Assembly (NCBI GenBank): GCA_964409165.1
Contig: CAYPCH010000013.1
Span: forward strand, 1 to 43,496
Direction: 5' to 3'
Source: CAYPCH01 sp964409165
Lineage (GTDB): Bacteria; Bacillota; Clostridia; Acetivibrionales; Acetivibrionaceae
DNA length: 43,496 nt
Shown here: positions 15,595 through 24,332 of the stretch, one piece after another
Position numbering within the stretch: position 1 is the stretch's first letter
Layout: every line of letters starts with the position of its first letter
Notes under the pieces: generated by a model
Seen by the model: only the letters and a program-made list of their open reading frames with translations
Database searches by the model: none
What the model was told of the DNA's origin: nothing
Program-made: the position numbers and the translations under genes

Positions 15595-16749
15595 ATGTAC
15601 AAATTGAGCAGTAAAAGATGGGTTATAGCCATCATTGTCCTAATGTTTTCTGTTTTAACTTTTAATGTTGATATCTTTGCTCAGTTTGAATCATCAGCTG
15701 ATTCAGCTATTCTTATGGAAGCATCAACAGGTAATATTCTTTATGAAAAAAACGCAGACGTTTCAGTACCTCCTGCCAGCATAACAAAAATCATGACCCT
15801 TCTCATTGGACTTGAAGCGATAGAAGACGGGAGGGCAAAATGGGATGATTCTGTTCCGATTTCTGAAGCGGCTTGGAGAATGGAAGGTTCAAAAATGTTT
15901 TTGGAAGTGGGGCATACAGCCTCATACAGTGATATTATAACCGGGATTTCCGTTGTTTCTGCAAATGATGGGTGCGTAGCGCTTGCAGAGTATCTATATG
16001 GCAGTGAAAATGCTTTTGTTCAGGCTATGAACCAGAAAGCAAAGGAGCTTGGTCTTACCAATACCAATTTTGTAAATTCCAATGGGTTACCTGCTGCGGG
16101 TCATGTAATGAGCGCAAAGGATATTGGGACACTGGCCAGATATCTGGTTGAGAATCATCCAAAAGTTCTTGAACTTGAGTCACAAAGAGAATTTACCTTC
16201 AACGGTATTCGCCAGTTCAATCGTAATCCTCTGCTGGGTGTTTTTCAAGGTGCTGATGGCTTGAAAACAGGTTGGACAGAGGAAGCTGGCTATTGCTTGG
16301 TGGCAACAGCAAAACAGAATGATGTGAGGATGATATCAGTTGTATTGAATACAAAAAACGAAAAAAAAAGACAGGAAGCCTCTGAAGGACTTTTGACTTA
16401 TGGTTTTAAGAATTTTGAATTTGTTGAAATAATAAAATCCGGTGAAATTGTGGATAGTATAGAGATTAAAAACGGAAAGGCTCCAACTGTAAATATCAAG
16501 GTTGACAGTGATATAAAAGTTTTTATACCCACAATAAGGAAAAACGACATTAAACTTATTACAGTAAAGAATCCTGCTTACTTAAGTGCTCCGGTATTGT
16601 CAGGAACAAATGCAGGAAAATTGGAAGTGCAGCTTGATGGAAAAACCTTGGCAACTGCGGATGTATCAACTACCGAAGAGGTTAAAAAGATGGGTATGGT
16701 TGCTAGGTTCTTCCAAGCTATAGGCAAACTTATTAGTGCTATTTTTTGA
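15595..16749 (+). CDS. dacF: D-alanyl-D-alanine carboxypeptidase (PBP5/DacF type)
   Basis: Start at 15595: GGGGGCGG precedes the ATG and the signal peptide begins MYKLSSK; a longer frame from 15499 is less likely. The protein has 384 residues. Signal peptide about 1-26, then a penicillin-binding S11 domain with SxxK at Ser62 (ASITK), SxN at Ser122-Asn124 (here SAN instead of the usual SGN), KTG at Lys224, and a C-terminal beta domain (about 270-350). The last 20 residues form an amphipathic helix that anchors it to the outer membrane face. It trims the terminal D-Ala of pentapeptide stems, in vegetative or spore peptidoglycan. It is a single-gene unit with its own terminator. Confidence 0.93.
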   Translation: MYKLSSKRWVIAIIVLMFSVLTFNVDIFAQFESSADSAILMEASTGNILYEKNADVSVPPASITKIMTLLIGLEAIEDGRAKWDDSVPISEAAWRMEGSKMFLEVGHTASYSDIITGISVVSANDGCVALAEYLYGSENAFVQAMNQKAKELGLTNTNFVNSNGLPAAGHVMSAKDIGTLARYLVENHPKVLELESQREFTFNGIRQFNRNPLLGVFQGADGLKTGWTEEAGYCLVATAKQNDVRMISVVLNTKNEKKRQEASEGLLTYGFKNFEFVEIIKSGEIVDSIEIKNGKAPTVNIKVDSDIKVFIPTIRKNDIKLITVKNPAYLSAPVLSGTNAGKLEVQLDGKTLATADVSTTEEVKKMGMVARFFQAIGKLISAIF

Positions 16750-16790
16750 CATGTTTTCCAGTATAGTGTTTCTCAAATATTTATTCAATG

Positions 16791-16834
16791 AAAATCCTGC
16801 GAACTTGTGAATCGTCAAGATTCTCGGATTTTTT
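16791..16834. terminator. Terminator between converging genes
   Basis: AAAATCC (16791-16797) pairs with GGATTTT (16826-16832) with an inner GAATC-GTCAA-GATTC stem, then a T-run to 16834. It lies between the carboxypeptidase stop and the stop of the convergent GGDEF gene, and can serve the former. Confidence 0.6.
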
Positions 16835-16903
16835 GTTGCATAAGTAATTTGAGAACACACTACTAGTATGTCTAAGGAATTTTCATACAGTTTTTTTGCG
16901 TAC

Positions 16904-17956
16904 TTAATGAGTGAACTTGTCCGGATTATGACGGGAAGAAGTATCAAATATGGTTTTGAAAGTGTCCTCGCTTTCGGCTCCGCCATATAATGTTTGGTTT
17001 TCATATACTACAATCCGGTTTCGTCCAGCTGCTTTAGCCCTGTAGAGAGCCATATCCGCTTCGTTGATAAGCTTTGCTGCGCGATAATTTGATTTTGGGT
17101 CGTGCAGAGGAACTGTACTGCTTATACCAAGGCTTACTGTAACACAAAATGTCTTCTTGGAGTGCTTGAATTTATATTTTCCTACATTAATACGGATTCT
17201 GTCTGCAAGATTTTTTGCTCCATTGGTATCAGTGTTGGGGCAGATAATAAAAAACTCATCCCCTCCATACCTTGCCGCAATATCAACATCTCTTACAGAG
17301 TTCAGGATCGTATTTGATATGTCTTTTAAAACCGTATCTCCTGATAAATGACCGTAGGTATCATTTGTGTTTTTAAAGTTATCTATATCGATTATAATCA
17401 TTGAAATAGCTTCTTTATATCGTGCTGCCCGTATTATTTCGCTTTCTAGCCTTTTTAATGCATGCTCCTTGTTAAACAATCCTGTTAATGAATCGGTTGT
17501 TGCCATTTGTTCTAAAAGTATATTTTTTTCTATAAGCTCCTTGTTTTTTTCTTCTAGTTCCTTTTGCATATCTATAAGCCTTATCTGATTGTTTACGCGT
17601 GCTAACACCTCAGGAAAAACAAAGGGTTTGGCTATGTAATCGTTTGCACCATTAAGAAAACCGTAGACTATGGAATTTACGTCTGTGTCGGAAGAGAGTA
17701 TAATTACAGGTGCAGTTGATGACATGCTGGGGGATTTTATGGATGTAAGAATATCGCTTCCATCTTTCCCCTTCATAAGGATGTCCAATAAAATTAACGA
17801 GGGGTTGCTTATTTCAATATACTTAAGCGCTGTTTCCGAGTCGTTTGCGGTTAGGACATCAAAACCTATGTTGCTCAACTTTTCTGCAAGATTATTTGAC
17901 AGTATTATGTCAGGGTCTATCAGTAAAATTTCATGTTCTCTATGTTTATTCTTCAT
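16904..17956 (-). CDS. REC-GGDEF response regulator, diguanylate cyclase
   Basis: A 350-residue protein. Start at 17956: GGGGAGG lies 6 bases before it on the minus strand and a 23-codon extension is dropped. The REC domain (1-125) has the acidic pair D14/D16 and phosphoacceptor Asp58 in LILLDIL, with KPF near the end. A coiled coil of about 30 residues (KELEEKNKELIEKN) leads to a GGDEF domain with intact active site RYGGDEF. RDVD lies exactly five residues before GGDEF and is the allosteric I-site for product inhibition. It should make cyclic di-GMP when phosphorylated. No sensor kinase is adjacent, and it stands alone on its strand here. Confidence 0.95.
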   Translation of the reverse strand: MKNKHREHEILLIDPDIILSNNLAEKLSNIGFDVLTANDSETALKYIEISNPSLILLDILMKGKDGSDILTSIKSPSMSSTAPVIILSSDTDVNSIVYGFLNGANDYIAKPFVFPEVLARVNNQIRLIDMQKELEEKNKELIEKNILLEQMATTDSLTGLFNKEHALKRLESEIIRAARYKEAISMIIIDIDNFKNTNDTYGHLSGDTVLKDISNTILNSVRDVDIAARYGGDEFFIICPNTDTNGAKNLADRIRINVGKYKFKHSKKTFCVTVSLGISSTVPLHDPKSNYRAAKLINEADMALYRAKAAGRNRIVVYENQTLYGGAESEDTFKTIFDTSSRHNPDKFTH

Positions 17957-18028
17957 ACAAAAACCTCCCCTTGTATTGAATGCATTAAAGATTTTATATT
18001 GTACTTCAATTTCCTTAGCATTCATTAA

Positions 18029-18085
18029 TATAACACCACATCGCGAAAACTAATTTTTTCAATGTATAATCATTTTCGTGATTAG
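18029..18085 (-). repeat. Dispersed hairpin element, copy D
   Basis: Read on the minus strand it begins TAATCACGAAAATGATT followed by ATACATTGAAAAAATTAG and TTTTCGCGATGT, closely matching copy C at 10393. It lies about 70 bases upstream of the GGDEF gene start, in the same orientation relative to the gene as copy C is to the xylanase. Confidence 0.65.
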
Positions 18086-18152
18086 TTTGGTGAACAATAT
18101 AGTAGTTTTCTTTTTATATATATTTACCCTAAACTTTATTTAATAATCAGGC

Positions 18153-18182
18153 TTGATTCAATTTGTCATTAAGCTATATAAT
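18153..18182 (+). promoter_or_regulatory. Candidate promoter of tex
   Basis: TTGATT (18153-18158) followed by TATATA at 18175 (16-base spacer) or TATAAT at 18177 (18-base spacer). It lies 60 bases before the tex start codon. Prediction only. Confidence 0.4.
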
Positions 18183-18242
18183 TAAATGTACGCTATGAAG
18201 AATATGTTTTTGCTTTTTTATAAAAACGAACGGAGGTTTAAA

Positions 18243-20399
18243 ATGCTTGATATTTCGAATATACTTATAAAGGAATTCAATCTTAAGCCTTTTCAGGTTC
18301 AAAATACAATGAAGCTTATTGATGACGGCAATACGATACCTTTTATCGCAAGATACAGGAAGGAAATGACGGGGGAACTGGATGACCAGGTATTGCGTGA
18401 ACTTTACGACAGGTTAATGTACTTGAGAAGTCTTGAGACGAGAAAGGAAGAGGTTCAGCGGCTTATTGACGAGCAGGGAAAGCTTACGGAAGATATTGTT
18501 TTGGCTCTTGGGAAAGCAAATACTCTCCAAGAGGTTGAGGATATATACAGACCTTATAGACCTAAGAGAAGAACCAGGGCAACAATGGCAAAAGAAAAGG
18601 GACTTGAACCTTTGGCACTTATATTGTTTGCTCAGGAAATCATGAGTGGTACGTTAGAAGATGTCGTGCTACCTTTTGTAAACCCTGAAAAGGAAGTCAA
18701 TAATTTGGATGAGGCTCTTATGGGTGCTATGGATATAATTGCTGAAGATATATCCGACAATGCCGGATTTAGAAAAGTTATAAGAGAAATATTCATAAAA
18801 CACGGCACAATCACATCTAAAGCAAAGAAAGAGGAAGATTCGGTGTACAGAATGTATTACGATTTTTCCGAGCCGGTGTCTAAAATTGCAAAGCACAGGA
18901 TATTGGCAGTAAACAGGGGAGAAAAGGAAGAGTTTTTACAGGTCAGGATTGAAGTTTCCTCTGAGATATCGATAAGTTATTTAAAGGTAAATTGTATAAA
19001 AAAGCCGCGTTCAGTGACAAGTCAATATGTTGAAAAGGCACTTGAGGATTCATATAACAGGCTTATATCTCCTTCAGTGGAGCGGGAAGTGAGAAACGAG
19101 CTAACTGAAGTTGCTCAGGAACATGCAATGAAGGTGTTTTCTGCAAACTTGAAAAGCCTTATAATGCAGCCTCCTGTTAAGGGCAAAACGGTTCTAGGCT
19201 TGGATCCGGCCTATAGAACCGGCTGTAAACTGGCAGTGGTTGATGATACGGGTAAGGTTCTCGACACAACCGTGATTTACCCTACTCCTCCTCAGAATAA
19301 GGTGGAAGAGGCGAAGAAAGTAGTAGTGTATCTGATAGAAAAGCACAGTGTTGATATAATTTCAATAGGCAACGGAACGGCTTCTAAGGAGTCTGAGATT
19401 TTTGTAGCTGACCTTTTGAAGGAACTTGGCAAAAGAGTATTCTATATGGTTGTAAGCGAATCAGGGGCTTCGGTTTATTCTGCTTCAAAGCTTGGTGCAG
19501 AGGAGTTTCCTGATTTTGATGTATCATTAAGAAGTGCTGTTTCAATAGCAAGAAGGCTTCAAGACCCGCTTGCGGAACTGGTCAAAATTGATCCGAAGGC
19601 AATAGGTGTAGGACAGTATCAGCATGACATGAATCAGAAAAGGTTGGGTGAGACACTAGGGGGTGTAGTGGAGGATTGCGTAAACAGTGTGGGAGTTGAC
19701 CTGAACACGGCATCGCCTTCATTGCTTTCCTATATTTCAGGTGTTAATGCCTCTATTGCAAAAAACATTGTGGAGTACAGGGAAACCAATGGCAAGTTCA
19801 CCGGCAGAAAACAACTTAAGAAGGTCAAGAAGCTTGGAGACAAGGCTTTTGAACAGTGTGCCGGATTTTTAAGGATACCTGAAGGCGAGAATGTTCTGGA
19901 CAATACTTCTGTTCATCCAGAGTCCTATAAGGCTGCAGAGCAACTTCTTAAGATATTGGACTATAATTTGGAAGATGTAAGGCAGAAAAACCTTAAAAAG
20001 CTTAAGGAAGAAGTGGATAAGAGAGGTGTTTCCAGTATTGCACAGGAGATTGGAATAGGTGTGCCTACGTTGAGGGATATTATAAACGAGCTTTTAAAGC
20101 CGGGACGTGACCCCAGGGATGAACTTCCCAAACCGGTTCTTCTTACTGATGTACTCCATTTGGAAGACTTAAGACCCGGAATGGTGCTGACGGGAACAGT
20201 GAGGAATGTTGCTGATTTTGGAGCGTTTGTAGACATTGGAGTGCATCAGGACGGATTGGTGCATATATCCGAACTCAGTGACAGATATGTGAAGAATCCA
20301 ATGGAAGTAGTATCGGTGGGAGATATTGTGAAGGTAAAGATTCTTGATGTTGATGTAGCAAGAAAAAGAATTTCAATGAGTATGAAGGATGTTGAGTAA
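18243..20399 (+). CDS. tex: Tex family RNA-binding transcription accessory protein
   Basis: Start 18243 with CGGAGG at 18231-18236; the 19 extra codons upstream lack an RBS. 718 residues is the usual length of Tex. The N-terminal HTH region starts LDISNILIKEFNLKPFQVQN with FIARYRKEMTG. A YqgF/RNase H-like domain (about 320-450) carries GLDPAYRTGCKLAVVD. A helix-hairpin-helix segment (NTASPSLLSYISGVNASIAKNIVEYR) follows. The C-terminal S1 domain (about 640-712) begins GMVLTGTVRNVADFGAFVDIG. The family binds single-stranded RNA/DNA and associates with transcription elongation. It is monocistronic or leads into the membrane protein gene 60 bases later. Confidence 0.96.
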   Translation: MLDISNILIKEFNLKPFQVQNTMKLIDDGNTIPFIARYRKEMTGELDDQVLRELYDRLMYLRSLETRKEEVQRLIDEQGKLTEDIVLALGKANTLQEVEDIYRPYRPKRRTRATMAKEKGLEPLALILFAQEIMSGTLEDVVLPFVNPEKEVNNLDEALMGAMDIIAEDISDNAGFRKVIREIFIKHGTITSKAKKEEDSVYRMYYDFSEPVSKIAKHRILAVNRGEKEEFLQVRIEVSSEISISYLKVNCIKKPRSVTSQYVEKALEDSYNRLISPSVEREVRNELTEVAQEHAMKVFSANLKSLIMQPPVKGKTVLGLDPAYRTGCKLAVVDDTGKVLDTTVIYPTPPQNKVEEAKKVVVYLIEKHSVDIISIGNGTASKESEIFVADLLKELGKRVFYMVVSESGASVYSASKLGAEEFPDFDVSLRSAVSIARRLQDPLAELVKIDPKAIGVGQYQHDMNQKRLGETLGGVVEDCVNSVGVDLNTASPSLLSYISGVNASIAKNIVEYRETNGKFTGRKQLKKVKKLGDKAFEQCAGFLRIPEGENVLDNTSVHPESYKAAEQLLKILDYNLEDVRQKNLKKLKEEVDKRGVSSIAQEIGIGVPTLRDIINELLKPGRDPRDELPKPVLLTDVLHLEDLRPGMVLTGTVRNVADFGAFVDIGVHQDGLVHISELSDRYVKNPMEVVSVGDIVKVKILDVDVARKRISMSMKDVE

Positions 20400-20459
20400 T
20401 AAATTGAAAAATGTGATTGCAAAATTTAGCCGCAGCTATTAGTTGGAAGAAGGGTTAAT

Positions 20460-21323
20460 ATGAAAGAGATTGTTAATACCGTAAGACATTTTACGAAAAG
20501 ACCGTACATTCTTTTTGCATTTGTCTTTATAATGTTTATATATTGCTTGGTTGAATATGTTTTTTTGTTTCCTCTGATTTCTGGCGTTTCTGCTTTTTTG
20601 AGCGGAAATATACTAAACGATGCCATGCATTTTATTCAACTTTTATTCAGTTTTGTTATTCATATCGAATATTTGTTGTATGGCTTAGGAGCAATAGTTT
20701 TAACTGCGCTTGTATGCGGATTTGTTTTGTCGGGTAGCTTGAACAGCTTAAACAGGTATCTCGAAGGTAAGGATATTGTAAAGGGAGAATTCAGAACCGG
20801 AGTAAAGAAATATTTTTTTAGAATGTTTTTTATCACCATGAGAGTGATGGTGTATACTGTTTTATTTGTTGTGTTTTTGCTGGTTGTTTCGGTACCGTCC
20901 CTTGTTGTTACAAATGCCTATATTACTGGGAAAGAAGAGCTTCTGACGGCAACTGTGACGTTTGATCTTATTACAGTAGGAGTTTTATTTTTTGGGCTTC
21001 TCTTTTTCAGAATTTATATGATGTTTTGGTTTCCTTCAGCAGTTAATTTGGTAGGAAAGTTTTTTGCCATAGGAAAACATGTTTCAGATACATGTTTTTG
21101 GTTTGTTGCCCTTAACCTTATACTGTTTGATATGGCGTTTTTGTCGCTTCAGTACATATTGATTTATATGAATTCTATAATGCCCTTTGCTGGTTTTTAC
21201 GGAATACTTAGAATTTTAGTCCTTTTCTTTTTCAATTGGATTATAAAAACTTGTCTTATAACAATGCTGGGGATTTATGTTTTTTCAAGGTTTTTATTAT
21301 ATAAACGAACTATAAACGATTAA
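20460..21323 (+). CDS. Polytopic membrane protein of unknown function
   Basis: A 287-residue, strongly hydrophobic protein with about six TM helices (about 18-45, 65-92, 125-152, 170-195, 210-240, 248-275). A charged cytoplasmic loop follows TM2 (YLEGKDIVKGEFRTGVKKYFFR). There is no catalytic or transport signature. The layout resembles clostridial DUF-type membrane proteins of the YihY or DUF4013 style, but I cannot assign it. Its RBS is GAAGAAGGG. It follows tex by 60 bases and ends before a bidirectional terminator. Confidence 0.8.
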   Translation: MKEIVNTVRHFTKRPYILFAFVFIMFIYCLVEYVFLFPLISGVSAFLSGNILNDAMHFIQLLFSFVIHIEYLLYGLGAIVLTALVCGFVLSGSLNSLNRYLEGKDIVKGEFRTGVKKYFFRMFFITMRVMVYTVLFVVFLLVVSVPSLVVTNAYITGKEELLTATVTFDLITVGVLFFGLLFFRIYMMFWFPSAVNLVGKFFAIGKHVSDTCFWFVALNLILFDMAFLSLQYILIYMNSIMPFAGFYGILRILVLFFFNWIIKTCLITMLGIYVFSRFLLYKRTIND

Positions 21324-21390
21324 TAACTCAACTTTTTACATTGGTTTTAGATATTGCAACATATATAACAAAAGGAACAATAATTATATA

Positions 21391-21436
21391 TAAGGGTGCC
21401 TATCCTTGGAATCTGAGACAGCACCCTTATATTTTT
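21391..21436. terminator. Terminator between converging genes
   Basis: TAAGGGTGC (21391-21399) pairs with GCACCCTTA (21421-21429) with a 21-base loop, followed by TATTTTT on the plus strand. It separates the membrane protein gene from the convergent sleB. Confidence 0.8.
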
Positions 21437-21471
21437 ACCGTTCCTTAATATCTGTGCTTTATTAGGTTGCA

Positions 21472-22179
21472 TTATACTGCAAAATTATGTTTTCCGATAG
21501 CTTTTACTATTGTTCTTGTCCAGATCCATTTGCTTGTTGCTGTTACAGGATTATAGTAATAAACCGCTCCACCGGAAGGATCCCAACCGTTAAGGGCATC
21601 CCTTGCAGCCTTATACGCGTTTTCGTCGGGTGCTAAATTTATCTGACCATCAGCTACCGCATCAAAAGCACCCGGCTGATAGATTACAGCGGCAATGGTT
21701 TTTGGAAAACGGTTGTCCCGCGTCCTATTCAATACCACGGCAGCAACTGCTACCTGTCCTATATAGGGTTCGCCCCGTGCTTCACCGTGTATGAGGTGTG
21801 CAAGAAGGTCTAAATCCCTGTTATTGGATGCTTTTGCTGACGCGGATGTAGTTGATGTGCCTGTTGGGAGGCCTAAGGCAGAAAGGGTTTCAGGACCTGA
21901 AATTCCGTCAACCTTCAAACCGTTTTTATACTGGAACAGACGTACGGCTTTATAGGTTTTGTAGCCGTATACTCCATCGACTGCTCCTTTATAATAGCCC
22001 CATATTGCAAGTTTGTACTGAACATCCTTAACTTCTTGACCTGTTGAACCGTAATAGGACAAGGCTGCTTTGCTGTAACTGAACAGGTAGGAAATTTCAT
22101 CATTGTATATATATGATGTTGTGAACACTAATGATAGGCTTAACGCTATCATAATCAATAAAAATACCCTTTTACGCAA
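21472..22179 (-). CDS. sleB: Spore cortex-lytic enzyme SleB
   Basis: A 235-residue protein. A TTG start at 22177-22179 has AAAGGAG eight bases upstream. Residues 5-25 are a signal or TM; a peptidoglycan-binding domain PG_binding_1 lies at about 45-105 (GSTGQEVKDVQYKLAIWGYYKGAVDGVYG). The C-terminal hydrolase-2 domain (about 120-235) has LLAHLIHGEARGEP with the catalytic Glu, then GQVAVAAVVLNR and GGAVYYYNP. It is a lytic transglycosylase acting on muramic-delta-lactam-containing cortex at germination. Its usual partner gene ypeB is not adjacent here. Its presence supports a spore-forming host. Confidence 0.92.
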   Translation of the reverse strand: MRKRVFLLIMIALSLSLVFTTSYIYNDEISYLFSYSKAALSYYGSTGQEVKDVQYKLAIWGYYKGAVDGVYGYKTYKAVRLFQYKNGLKVDGISGPETLSALGLPTGTSTTSASAKASNNRDLDLLAHLIHGEARGEPYIGQVAVAAVVLNRTRDNRFPKTIAAVIYQPGAFDAVADGQINLAPDENAYKAARDALNGWDPSGGAVYYYNPVTATSKWIWTRTIVKAIGKHNFAV

Positions 22180-22318
22180 TTCTGATTCTCCTTTGTAAAA
22201 GAAATTTTTTGCAATTCACTGTACAAATAAAAGAATTCATACTTATTTTGTCTTAATTTTATAAAAATTATTATAAGATGCAAAAAAGAATAAAAAAAAA
22301 GAGGTTTTGCTATTCTCT

Positions 22319-22645
22319 TCATGAAAGTAAAAGATATACAAGTACTATAAGAAGAAATTCGTCCTCAATTTTTTCTTCAAAAAGCAGAAGTATTAAACCT
22401 AAAATAATTATTTCATCTGTTCCGAAACGCTTTTTAAAAAAGTTTAAAAAGGGTGGTCCTAAAGGACGATGACTCTCTTTTGATTCAGCAGGTTCTTTAT
22501 CCGTCTCGTTGGGAAGAGGGATGCTTGTAGCCTCTTCTTTTTTGTTTTCCGGAATATCAGCCTGATTACCTGCAACTGATTGATTAAACCCTTTGAAGCC
22601 TTGATTAAAAAATAGTCTTTGTCTTGGAATTCTTATGTATCTCAT
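22319..22645 (-). CDS. Small protein with C-terminal hydrophobic pair (unknown)
   Basis: A 108-residue protein. GGGGGG six to eight bases before the ATG. The N-terminal two thirds are polar, with a low-complexity Glu/Lys/Pro stretch around residues 30-60. The end is very hydrophobic, with acidic breaks (GTDEIIILGLILLLFEEK, then EFLLIVLVYLLLS), probably two short membrane segments. The pattern DE-hydrophobic-FxE is shared with the 67-residue protein at 23874-24077. It is part of a four-gene minus-strand cluster upstream of sleB. The function is not recognised. Confidence 0.65.
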   Translation of the reverse strand: MRYIRIPRQRLFFNQGFKGFNQSVAGNQADIPENKKEEATSIPLPNETDKEPAESKESHRPLGPPFLNFFKKRFGTDEIIILGLILLLFEEKIEDEFLLIVLVYLLLS

Positions 22646-22777
22646 TTTATCCCCCCTGGATACTCTTATAAATAATTCTAATCTATAATTCTAATCTGTA
22701 ATTCTTCCTAAAAAGTTAGTTTTCTTAACAAACATTTTAGAACATACTGTTTCGCTAATTGCCTTAAATGAGTATTA

Positions 22778-23218
22778 CTACTTTGATTGCAGATTGTGTT
22801 GAGGCAAATTTTTCTCGTTCTCTGCAACAAACCTTGTCAGATTGGTCATTTCAAACAATCTTATGCAGTTTGCTACTTTCTGCTGCCTTGAATTGTTTAA
22901 GAATGGCGTTATTGCTTTCATCAGATTGATTCTCGGGTCAGTAGTATTTTGAAAACCACCCATTATGCGTCTTATTTTCTTTGCCATTTCAATATCATCC
23001 ATAAGAACGCTTTTATCCCCGGAATTTTCTCTAACAGGTTTTTCTTGTTCATCAGCCTGGCTTTTATTCTCTTTTTCAGGAGGGTTCTCTTTCTTATCTG
23101 AATTCATGTTTGCGTTTGAAACAAGAGTTGAAAGAAGACCCATAAGGTTTTCAGGCATACCTTCTTTACCTAGCATGTCTGTTATCTGTTTCATTTTTTG
23201 ACTAAAATCATCACTCAT
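22778..23218 (-). CDS. Hypothetical protein with C-terminal 'RxxKVxxCIRLFEM' domain
   Basis: A 146-residue protein; AAGGAGG precedes the ATG. There are three parts: a helical N-terminus (MSDDFSQKMKQITDMLGKEG), a low-complexity Glu/Lys/Asn linker at about 40-75, and a C-terminal helical domain (KKIRRIMGGF ... DPRINLMKAITPFLNNSRQQKVANCIRLFEM). A similar C-terminal pattern (Pro, Leu-rich, SRQxKV, CIRLF) appears in small clostridial proteins I know by sight only. It lies in the minus-strand cluster between two other small genes. No function is assigned. Confidence 0.65.
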   Translation of the reverse strand: MSDDFSQKMKQITDMLGKEGMPENLMGLLSTLVSNANMNSDKKENPPEKENKSQADEQEKPVRENSGDKSVLMDDIEMAKKIRRIMGGFQNTTDPRINLMKAITPFLNNSRQQKVANCIRLFEMTNLTRFVAENEKNLPQHNLQSK

Positions 23219-23269
23219 GGATTGTTTAACCTCCTTAAGATGTTATACAGGCTTTGAGTGGTGCAAATT

Positions 23270-23605
23270 TTATGTATTTGAACCTTTTTCTAAAAGTAAT
23301 TTGAGTTTTTTCACTATTTCATCACCATTTTCCCCAATATGGTTGGCTAAGTTTTTAAAATCCACAGAACCCAGTCTTTGACTGATTTCATTTTTATCTA
23401 TGTTTAACTGTTTAAGCTTTGAATCATCAAGATCATTGATTTTTTGCAAAAGCTCGTTTTTGTCCATTTTATTTATTTTGTCGGCGAGTTCTTCGGTGTT
23501 GCCTTTTTTTAACATATCAATAGCTGCATTAAGCCTTGCTTCAAGTATCTTTCCATCAACCTTGCCGAAAAGTTCCGATATTTTTCTGTTTAATGAGTCT
23601 GTCAT
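23270..23605 (-). CDS. Hypothetical helical protein (unknown)
   Basis: A 111-residue protein starting MTDSLNRKISELFGKVDGK; AAAGGATTGG is the RBS for the ATG at 23605. The longer frame to 23653 has no RBS. All of it is predicted helical and charged, with internally repeated helices of about 18 residues containing KINxMDKNELLQKIN and KLKQLNIDKNEISQRLG. No membrane segment. It belongs to the small-gene cluster on this strand and follows the 67-residue membrane protein after a repeat-bearing spacer. Confidence 0.65.
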   Translation of the reverse strand: MTDSLNRKISELFGKVDGKILEARLNAAIDMLKKGNTEELADKINKMDKNELLQKINDLDDSKLKQLNIDKNEISQRLGSVDFKNLANHIGENGDEIVKKLKLLLEKGSNT

Positions 23606-23642
23606 AATACCAATCCTTTCAAAATTATTTTTTGCTATAACT

Positions 23643-23722
23643 ATATTAATCATAAAAATGATTCTACATTAATCACAAAATGATTTTACATTGAAAAAGT
23701 TAATTTTTATAATGTTATTTTC
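23643..23722 (+). repeat. Dispersed hairpin element, copy E (with internal duplication)
   Basis: ATTAATCATAAAAATGATTC and ATTAATCACAAAATGATTT occur in tandem, then ATTGAAAAAGTTAATTTTTATAATGTT, equivalent to the first module of copy C. It lies upstream of the minus-strand gene at 23605. Confidence 0.6.
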
Positions 23723-23873
23723 CAATGTACAATTTTCCATGTTTTATTTATATTTCGCATAAAATGCAAATAGAACAGATACTTGAGTATTTATCAGAAT
23801 TCGGGCAGCAAATACTCTGTTCAAAGTTTCGCATAAAGTAGTGAATTTATTACAATGCAATGGTGGTGGTAAC

Positions 23874-24077
23874 TTATGTAATACCAGTACTTATGAAAAG
23901 CAGAGCAAAAAGTATAATAAAAAATAAGATTAAGCTGTTATCGGTGCTATCGCTGTCTTGAACACGTTTTTCACCTTCCTGCCGGAACTTGTTTTCACTG
24001 AAAAGGAAAATGAATACCAGTATAAAAAATATAACTTCATCATACCCTCCATTGAATAAGTCCCCTAAAAAACCCAT
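23874..24077 (-). CDS. Small membrane protein, two TM segments (unknown)
   Basis: A 67-residue protein. Strong AAGGAGG precedes its ATG. It has a short N-terminus MGFLGDLFNGG, a first TM (DEVIFFILVFIFLFSEN), a polar linker of about 20 residues with Lys/Arg/Asp, then a second TM (LILFFIILFALLFISTG). The first TM resembles the hydrophobic end of the 108-residue protein at 22319-22645. It begins the minus-strand cluster that runs toward sleB; sporulation-linked use is inference. Confidence 0.65.
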   Translation of the reverse strand: MGFLGDLFNGGYDEVIFFILVFIFLFSENKFRQEGEKRVQDSDSTDNSLILFFIILFALLFISTGIT

Positions 24078-24200
24078 AAGCCTCCCTCCTTTTACGGTAT
24101 TATACTATGTGACAAATTCTCTGATTGTTACATAGAAAAAATGAAAGCAAAAAATTTTGCTTTTTTCATTTTACTTCATGAGACCTAAAAAGTGTTACAA

Positions 24201-24219
24201 TATACCTGCAAGGGGTATA
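24201..24219. promoter_or_regulatory. Dyad TATACC-N7-GGTATA upstream of ccdA
   Basis: A 19-bp inverted repeat (TATACC, seven bases TGCAAGG, GGTATA) lies about 130 bases upstream of the redox operon. Its ATACC/GGTAT half-sites recall CsoR/CstR-type operators, in which copper or persulfide sensors bind, but no such regulator is encoded in the window. It is a candidate operator only. Confidence 0.4.
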
Positions 24220-24332
24220 TAAAATATTATAAAATAGGTTTTTAATTTTTAATTTTTTTAAAATACTGTATTATAGTCTGAAATTTGTGGTAAATAATAG
24301 TGTGTGATTAAAACCGGAAGGTGGTTTTGTTT

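Noticed and set aside
21327..21336. CTCAACTTTT as another MITE end
   Set aside because: Only nine bases match the terminus and the sequence diverges at once. A match that short is expected by chance.
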